The position numbers were made by a program, and so were the translations under genes. A stretch of 46,066 nt of DNA from NCBI GenBank assembly GCA_023430685.1, contig JAEYZH010000057.1, positions 1 through 46,066 on the forward strand. Reading direction: 5' to 3'. Below, in pieces: positions 41,711 through 46,066 of this stretch. Source of the DNA: Pseudomonadota bacterium. Its GTDB lineage: Bacteria; Pseudomonadota; Gammaproteobacteria; Xanthomonadales; Rhodanobacteraceae. A model generated the notes under the pieces. That model saw nothing but the letters and a program-made list of their open reading frames with translations. It was not told where the DNA came from and did no database searches. The first letter of the stretch is position 1. Each line of letters opens with the position of its first letter.

Positions 41711-42742
41711 ATGTCCCCGTTGCCCGATAGACCGGTTTCCCTGTCTCGCTTCCTGATCGAGGAGCAGCGCGACAAGGCGCACATCAATGGCGACCTGCGC
41801 CTGCTGATCGAGGTCGTCGCGCGCGCGTGCAAGCGCATCTCGATCGCGGTCGGCAAGGGCGCGCTCGGCGGCGTGCTCGGCAGCGCCGGCACCGAGAACG
41901 TGCAGGGCGAGACGCAGAAGAAGCTCGACGTGCTGTCGAACGAGATCCTGCTCGAGGCGAACGAATGGGGCGGCCACCTCGCGGCGCTCGCGTCCGAGGA
42001 AATGGACGACCCGCACCCGATCCCGCATCGCTATCCGAAGGGCGAGTACCTGCTCGTGTTCGATCCGCTCGACGGCTCGTCCAACATCGATGTCAACATC
42101 TCGGTCGGCACGATCTTCTCGGTGCTGCGCTGCCCCGAGGGCGTGCGCGACCCCGACGAGCAGGCGTTCCTGCAGCCCGGCGCGCGCCAGGTCGCCGCGG
42201 GTTATGCGGTGTACGGCTCGAGCACGATCCTCGTGCTGACGCTCGGCGACGGCGTGCACATGTTCACGCTCGACCGCGAACAGGGCAGCTTCGTCCTGAC
42301 CGGTTCGAACCTGCGCATCCCGGAAGACACCTCCGAGTTCGCGATCAACATGTCCAACATCCGCCACTGGCAGCCGCCGATGAAGCGCTACATCGAGGAA
42401 CTGCTGGCCGGCCGAACGGGCCCGCGCGGACGCGACTTCAACATGCGCTGGGTCGCCTCGATGGTCGCCGACGTGCACCGCATCCTCACGCGCGGCGGCA
42501 TCTTCATCTATCCGCGCGACCTCAAGGACCCTTCCAAGCCCGGCAAGCTGCGCCTGATGTACGAGGCGAACCCGATGGCGATGATCGTCGAACAGGCCGG
42601 CGGCGCCGCGACCACCGGGCTCGAGCGCATCCTCGACGTGCGCCCGACCCGGTTGCACCAGCGCGTGCCGGTGTTCCTCGGCTCGCGCAACGAGGTCGAG
42701 CGCGTGACCGCCTACCATCGCGAGGCGGAGCAGGCCGGATGA
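41711..42742 (+). CDS. fbp: Class I fructose-1,6-bisphosphatase
   Basis: 343-aa gluconeogenic enzyme hydrolysing fructose-1,6-bisphosphate to fructose-6-phosphate. The metal site is explicit: SEEMDDPHPIP, then LLVFDPLDGSSNIDVNISVG (Asp118, Asp121) and later YEANPMAMIVEQAGGAATTG with the last metal-binding Glu. AVGKGALGGVLGSAGTENVQ is the dynamic-loop region, typical of the proteobacterial form. NMSNIRHW and RWVASMVADVHRILTRGGIF bind the sugar phosphates. The length is standard. The 2OG oxygenase gene overlaps its stop by four bases. Confidence 0.97.
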   Translation: MSPLPDRPVSLSRFLIEEQRDKAHINGDLRLLIEVVARACKRISIAVGKGALGGVLGSAGTENVQGETQKKLDVLSNEILLEANEWGGHLAALASEEMDDPHPIPHRYPKGEYLLVFDPLDGSSNIDVNISVGTIFSVLRCPEGVRDPDEQAFLQPGARQVAAGYAVYGSSTILVLTLGDGVHMFTLDREQGSFVLTGSNLRIPEDTSEFAINMSNIRHWQPPMKRYIEELLAGRTGPRGRDFNMRWVASMVADVHRILTRGGIFIYPRDLKDPSKPGKLRLMYEANPMAMIVEQAGGAATTGLERILDVRPTRLHQRVPVFLGSRNEVERVTAYHREAEQAG

Positions 42743-43467
42743 GCGCGCAGGACTTCGTCGAGGTCTACGAGGACGCGCTCGATCCGCGCGTCTGCGCCGA
42801 ACTCGTCGCGGCCTATTCGGCCAGCGACAAGGTCGCGCGCGGCGAGACCGGCAGCGGCGTCAACGTCCAGCTCAAGGACAGCTGGGACCTGTGCATCAGC
42901 CGCCTGCCCGAATGGAAGCAGGGCGAGAACATCCTCAACAGTGCGGTGATGCGCGGCCTGATCGCGTACGTGCGCAAGTACACCTACCTCGCGCTCGCGC
43001 CGGTCGCGCTGAGCCGCACCGATCCGAAGGGCGGCACGCTCGAGACGGTCGGCATCGACGACCTGCGCGCGATGGACGACACGCAGTTGCAGAACCTGCT
43101 CGTGCAGCTGTTCCGGCCGGGCAGCATCAACATCCAGCGTTATCTCGCCGACGTCGGCGGCTACCCGTACTGGCACAGCGAGATCGCGCCGAAGGTCGAC
43201 ACCGACGAGAACCTGCACCGCGTGCTGCTGTGGACGATCTACCTCAACGATGGTTTCGGCAACGGCGAAACCGAGTTCCTGTACCAGGGGCGCAAGATTG
43301 TGCCGAAGACCGGATCGCTGCTGATCGCGCCCGCGGGCTTCACGCACACGCACCGCGGCAACCGCCCGAGCGGCGCCGACAAGTTCATCGCGACCTCGTG
43401 GATCCTGTTCCAGCGCGCCGAGCAGCTCTACGCCGACCCGCGCAGGAAAGGGGACGGAGGCCATTGA
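42739..43467 (+). CDS. 2-oxoglutarate/Fe(II)-dependent oxygenase (prolyl 4-hydroxylase type)
   Basis: 242-aa non-haem iron oxygenase. The iron site is HSE in GGYPYWHSEIAPKVD and a distal His in FTHTHRGNRP; the lysine or arginine that holds 2-oxoglutarate is expected a few residues later (SGADKFIATSWILF). The first triad uses His-x-Glu rather than the usual His-x-Asp, a permissible but less common variant. Substrate unknown (protein or small molecule). The ATG at 42739 overlaps the fbp stop (ATGA), so it is translated with fbp, an unexpected pairing in function. Confidence 0.85.
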   Translation: MSAQDFVEVYEDALDPRVCAELVAAYSASDKVARGETGSGVNVQLKDSWDLCISRLPEWKQGENILNSAVMRGLIAYVRKYTYLALAPVALSRTDPKGGTLETVGIDDLRAMDDTQLQNLLVQLFRPGSINIQRYLADVGGYPYWHSEIAPKVDTDENLHRVLLWTIYLNDGFGNGETEFLYQGRKIVPKTGSLLIAPAGFTHTHRGNRPSGADKFIATSWILFQRAEQLYADPRRKGDGGH

Positions 43468-43510
43468 CCGCCGCTGTTCTTCGCCTGTCTCCCTGTCGCC
43501 AAAGGGTCAA

Positions 43511-43541
43511 TTGCCTGCGTCGCCTTTTTTGCCCCTAGAAT
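43511..43541 (+). promoter_or_regulatory. Possible promoter of the TIGR00645 gene
   Basis: TTGCCT (43511-43516) and TAGAAT (43536-43541) are separated by 19 bases, 28 bases before the ATG at 43569. The T-rich stretch CTTTTTT between them is unusual for this genome. The spacing is slightly long, so confidence is moderate. No Shine-Dalgarno is obvious. Confidence 0.4.
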
Positions 43542-43568
43542 CCGCCGCTCCCTCCCGCCGGTCATTCC

Positions 43569-44195
43569 ATGCAAGCCTCCAAGTCCCCGTTGTCACCGCT
43601 GCCGGCGCTGATCTTCTCCGCGCGCTGGCTGCAGCTGCCGCTCTACCTCGGCCTGATCGCCGCGCAGGGCGTCTACGTCGTGCTGTTCATCAAGGAACTC
43701 TGGCACCTGCTGCACGACGCGTTCACGCTGAGCGAGCAGGCGATCATGCTCATCGTGCTCGGCCTCATCGACGTCGTGATGATCTCCAACCTCCTGATCA
43801 TGGTGATCGTCGGCGGCTACGAGACGTTCGTGTCGCGCCTGCGCCTCGAAGGCCACCCGGACCAGCCCGAATGGCTGAGCCACGTGAACGCCTCGGTGCT
43901 CAAGGTCAAGCTCGCGATGGCGATCATCGGCATCAGCTCGATCCACCTGCTCAAGAGCTTCATCGAGGTCGGCGCGGTCGAAGGCCTGCCGTTCTGCTCG
44001 CGCGAGCTGCTCGAAGCGGCGGCAGCCGAGGTCGTGATCGGAGCGAAGAAGACCTGCACCACGCTGACCACGGCAGGCGTGATGTGGCAGACCATCATCC
44101 ATTGCGTGTTCATCGCCTCCGCGATCGGCATCGCGTGGACCGACCGCCTGATGGCGAACGGTTCACACCGCGAGCGCCCGGGCGCGGCACACTAG
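43569..44195 (+). CDS. TIGR00645 family (YqhA-like) membrane protein
   Basis: 208-aa inner-membrane protein with four predicted helices: LQLPLYLGLIAAQGVYVVLF, IMLIVLGLIDVVMISNLLIM, LAMAIIGISSIHLLKSFIEV and TIIHCVFIASAIGIAWTDRL. The conserved N-terminal FSARWLQLPLYLGL and NLLIMVIVGGYETFVSRLRL identify the TIGR00645/YqhA family; function unknown. Between helices 3 and 4 is an insert with two cysteines (LPFCSRELLEAAAAEVVIGA, KKTCTTLTT). The cytoplasmic tail is short. Confidence 0.9.
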   Translation: MQASKSPLSPLPALIFSARWLQLPLYLGLIAAQGVYVVLFIKELWHLLHDAFTLSEQAIMLIVLGLIDVVMISNLLIMVIVGGYETFVSRLRLEGHPDQPEWLSHVNASVLKVKLAMAIIGISSIHLLKSFIEVGAVEGLPFCSRELLEAAAAEVVIGAKKTCTTLTTAGVMWQTIIHCVFIASAIGIAWTDRLMANGSHRERPGAAH

Positions 44196-44238
44196 GACGC
44201 GCGGCGGCCCCGCCGCGCGACCACCAGGGAGACACCGC

Positions 44239-44454
44239 ATGCGCATCGGACTCATCCTCGCCGGCCTGATCCTCGCCGGCGTCGGACTCGCCGCATTCAC
44301 CGGCCAGCTCAATTTCACCGAGCGCAAGGAAGTCGTGAAGATCGGCGGCCTGTCCGCTTCGGTGAAGCAGGAGCGCAGCGTGCCGCAGTGGATCGGCGGC
44401 GTCGGCGTGCTGGTCGGACTCGGGCTCGTCGTCGCGGGCGCGATGCGCAAGTAG
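44239..44454 (+). CDS. Small two-helix membrane protein
   Basis: 71-aa protein with an N-terminal helix (MRIGLILAGLILAGVGLAAF), a polar segment (TERKEVVKIGGLSASVKQER) and a second helix (IGGVGVLVGLGLVVAGAMRK). AGGGAGA-like AGGGAGA Shine-Dalgarno (44227-44233) precedes the ATG. Small proteins of this organisation are widespread in proteobacteria, usually unnamed; no function can be given. It follows the TIGR00645 gene after 43 bases on the same strand and may be co-transcribed. Confidence 0.75.
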   Translation: MRIGLILAGLILAGVGLAAFTGQLNFTERKEVVKIGGLSASVKQERSVPQWIGGVGVLVGLGLVVAGAMRK

Positions 44455-44461
44455 CCGCGCG

Positions 44462-44845
44462 TCAGTCGTTCCAGCGGTTCGCGGTCGCGTCGAACGACGC
44501 GGCCTTCGCGCGCACCACGCAGAACCGCTGGCCGGTCGGCGCCTCCATCACGCACCAGGTATGGATGCGCTCGACCGGCTTCGCGCCGAGCGCCTCGAGC
44601 CGGCGCACCTCGGCCTCGACGTCGTCGGTCTCGATGTCGATGTGCACGCGGCTCGCGTGGTCGACGGACTGTACCTCGACGTGCAGCCGGCCCTCGGGGT
44701 CATCCAGCGCGATGTAGCGCTCGCCTTCTTCGGCCGGCAGCCGGCGCACCGGCATGCCGAGCGCGGCGCCCCAGAAGTCGGCCGCGGCCGGCAGGTCGTC
44801 GGTGCGGCAGTCGATGATGAAGCCGGCGAGGCGGCTCTTGTGCAT
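44462..44845 (-). CDS. VOC (glyoxalase-like) superfamily protein
   Basis: 127-aa protein starting MHKSRLAGFIIDCRTDDLPA, with AADFWGAALGMPVRRLPAEE and a second module (RVHIDIETDDVEAEVRRLEA) ending in WCVMEAPTGQRFCVVRA. The two halves give the paired beta-alpha-beta-beta-beta fold. It is a different subgroup from the VOC protein at 30086, closer to small single-domain 'glyoxalase-like' proteins. Ligand and reaction unknown. Convergent with the small membrane gene; the metallopeptidase gene lies upstream on the same strand (33-base gap). Confidence 0.85.
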   Translation of the reverse strand: MHKSRLAGFIIDCRTDDLPAAADFWGAALGMPVRRLPAEEGERYIALDDPEGRLHVEVQSVDHASRVHIDIETDDVEAEVRRLEALGAKPVERIHTWCVMEAPTGQRFCVVRAKAASFDATANRWND

Positions 44846-44878
44846 GGCGGGTCCGGCGGTCGTGGCGGCAGCGCGATG

Positions 44879-46066
44879 CTAGCGCGAAGCGCTCGACGGC
44901 GGAGGCATGATCGCTTCGCGGAGCCGGCGGAATGCAGGGCCGTCGTCGAGGCGCAGCGTATCGCCTGCGTGGCGCAGCCCGAGGGCCGCGTAGAGCGCGT
45001 CCGTGCGCGGAAAATCGGTGCGCGTGCGCCAGGCCTCGAACATCGGCGCGAGCACTGCATCGCCGCCGAGCTGGTCGAGCCGCGCGATGAAGTCCCGAGG
45101 CGCCCACGGTCGCGGCGGATCGAGGCAGCATTGCGCGAATGCACGCAGGCGCGCGTCGAGCGCGGGCAGGCCGCGGCGCCGCCATTCCAGTTCCGCCGCG
45201 AGCCAGAACGCCGCGCCCGACCAGTACACGCGCATGTAGGCGTGGTCCTCGCCCATGCGCGTGGACGCGGCCTCGAGCGTCGGCAGCGCGGCAGCGCGGC
45301 TCGCGTTGCGGCCGCGTGCGAACCCCGCGTCGAATGCGCGCCACGCGCTCTCGGGCGACAACAGGCCTGCGCGCGCGCGCAACACGTTCTGGTAATACGT
45401 CGCGAGGCCCTCGGCCAGCCATGCGCCGCGTTCGCCGAGGGAGGGATGGAACAGGTGCGAGAGCTCGTGCGCCGCGATCCAGTCCTGCTCGAACGCGGAC
45501 GACGGCTGCGCCGCGTCGACGAACAGCGCAAGGCCATTGCCCTGCCCACGCAGCGATTGCCCGAACACGACCGCGTCGCGTTGCGCGCCGACCGGAGCGA
45601 CGAGCACCTGCACGTCGGTGATCGGCAGCCGGCCGAACGCACGCGTCGCCGCCTCGCCGACGCGTCCGAGCCAGGCCAGCAGGCGCTCGCGCCGCACCGC
45701 GTCGGGATGCCCGAACGTCGCGACATGCAGGGTTCCGCCCGCCAGTCGCAGCGCGCGCGTGTCGAAACGCCCGACCGCGATGCGACCCATCCACGCATCG
45801 GGCGTGCGCGGAATCCGGTAGCGCGCGGCGCCTTCGCCGGGCGCAAGCGGAATCCAGGGCGCCGACAACGCGACGCCGTCCGGCAGCTCGACGCGCACGA
45901 TCGCGTCGTCGGCGTCGTCCGGCTCGAGCAGCCAGCTGGCCGGATCGCTGACCAGCGCATCGCCGCGCGCGTCGATGCCGCGTCGCGGCTGCGCGGCCGC
46001 GATCGCGCCGAGATCGGCCCGGTAGCGCAGGCATTCCCCGGCGCCCCAGTCGCGCGCGACCCAGGC
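44879..46066 (-). CDS. HExxH zinc metallopeptidase, M61/M1-like, 5' end outside window
   Basis: The last ~395 residues of a protein whose start lies beyond the right edge; the frame is open to 46066. The catalytic zinc motif is AAHELSHLFHP (His-Glu-x-x-His, bases 45455-45469 on the minus strand), and WLAEGLATYYQ provides the third ligand Glu downstream, the gluzincin pattern. The N-terminal visible part (ECLRYRADL, WIPLAPGEGAARYRIPRTPD) resembles the propeptide-like beta domain of M61 peptidases, usually secreted or membrane-anchored. A signal peptide cannot be seen. The C-terminus ends PPPSSASR without a DGF motif. Confidence 0.78.
   Translation of the reverse strand, partial: AWVARDWGAGECLRYRADLGAIAAAQPRRGIDARGDALVSDPASWLLEPDDADDAIVRVELPDGVALSAPWIPLAPGEGAARYRIPRTPDAWMGRIAVGRFDTRALRLAGGTLHVATFGHPDAVRRERLLAWLGRVGEAATRAFGRLPITDVQVLVAPVGAQRDAVVFGQSLRGQGNGLALFVDAAQPSSAFEQDWIAAHELSHLFHPSLGERGAWLAEGLATYYQNVLRARAGLLSPESAWRAFDAGFARGRNASRAAALPTLEAASTRMGEDHAYMRVYWSGAAFWLAAELEWRRRGLPALDARLRAFAQCCLDPPRPWAPRDFIARLDQLGGDAVLAPMFEAWRTRTDFPRTDALYAALGLRHAGDTLRLDDGPAFRRLREAIMPPPSSASR

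Noticed and set aside
1..46066. tRNA, rRNA or transposase genes
   Set aside because: None recognised on either strand; gaps contain repeats or regulatory sequence only.

Overview
The window is one contiguous stretch of very GC-rich (roughly 70%) gammaproteobacterial chromosome. The best guess is Lysobacterales (Xanthomonadales), near Rhodanobacteraceae such as Dokdonella. The inference rests on four things: the gene set (fused IorAB, PhhA, DUF885, TIGR00645 and ArnT-type proteins); intergenic repeats of the 'TTCGCCCTGAG...GAAGG' and 'GTAGGAGCGCACC' kinds; short GGGAATGGGGAATC-like repeats; and secreted proteins ending in an [IL][FY]xDGF peptide. There is no rRNA, tRNA, CRISPR array, insertion sequence or phage. 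Almost everything is host-type chromosome with short accessory patches. Family assignments are from memory of protein families; no database was searched.

Layout. 1-7.4 kb: fused indolepyruvate ferredoxin oxidoreductase, a cluster of palindromic repeats, and a SWIM-SNF2 helicase. 7.4-11.4 kb: an accessory patch with a VapBC-like toxin-antitoxin pair, the broken start of what looks like a DNA methyltransferase gene, two small methyltransferases, a YCII-like protein and an Xre/RES toxin-antitoxin pair. 11.5-16 kb: a secreted protein with seven regularly spaced Cys pairs (probable seven-bladed propeller), DUF924 and DUF488 proteins, and a DsbD-N plus thioredoxin-fold pair. 16-22.2 kb: two repeat fields flanking an Asp/Glu racemase, a Tet-type exporter, folE and a secreted HzsA-like single-haem protein. 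22.3-26.3 kb: a divergent ArsR-type regulator and double-retropepsin/PDZ protein, then an RlmI-like methyltransferase. 26.3-30.5 kb: a yybP-ykoY (Mn2+) riboswitch in front of a TerC/Alx protein, a rhomboid protease, phhA, an SRPBCC protein and a VOC protein. 30.5-36.7 kb: DUF885 peptidase-like protein divergent from a three-gene overlapping operon of response regulator, sensor kinase and ArnT-like transferase, then a WYL regulator. 36.8-41.4 kb: NIPSNAP protein, a frameshifted beta-helix protein, an AraC regulator and a double NTF2-like protein. 41.7-46 kb: fbp, a 2OG-Fe(II) oxygenase, a TIGR00645 membrane protein, a tiny membrane protein, a VOC protein and the C-terminal part of an HExxH metallopeptidase.

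How the genes fit together. IorAB (indolepyruvate oxidation), PhhA (Phe to Tyr) and FolE (pterin precursor) all touch aromatic amino acid metabolism but are not one operon. The regulator-kinase-ArnT block has a PmrA-box-like direct repeat in front and looks like a self-contained envelope-charge (cationic peptide) response. TerC/Alx is predicted to be under Mn2+ control by RNA. Three unrelated secreted proteins (11.6, 19.5 and 37.7 kb) share the C-terminal DGF peptide, which may be a lineage-specific sorting signal; with the alternative RNA pairing at the TerC start codon, it is the most interesting observation here.
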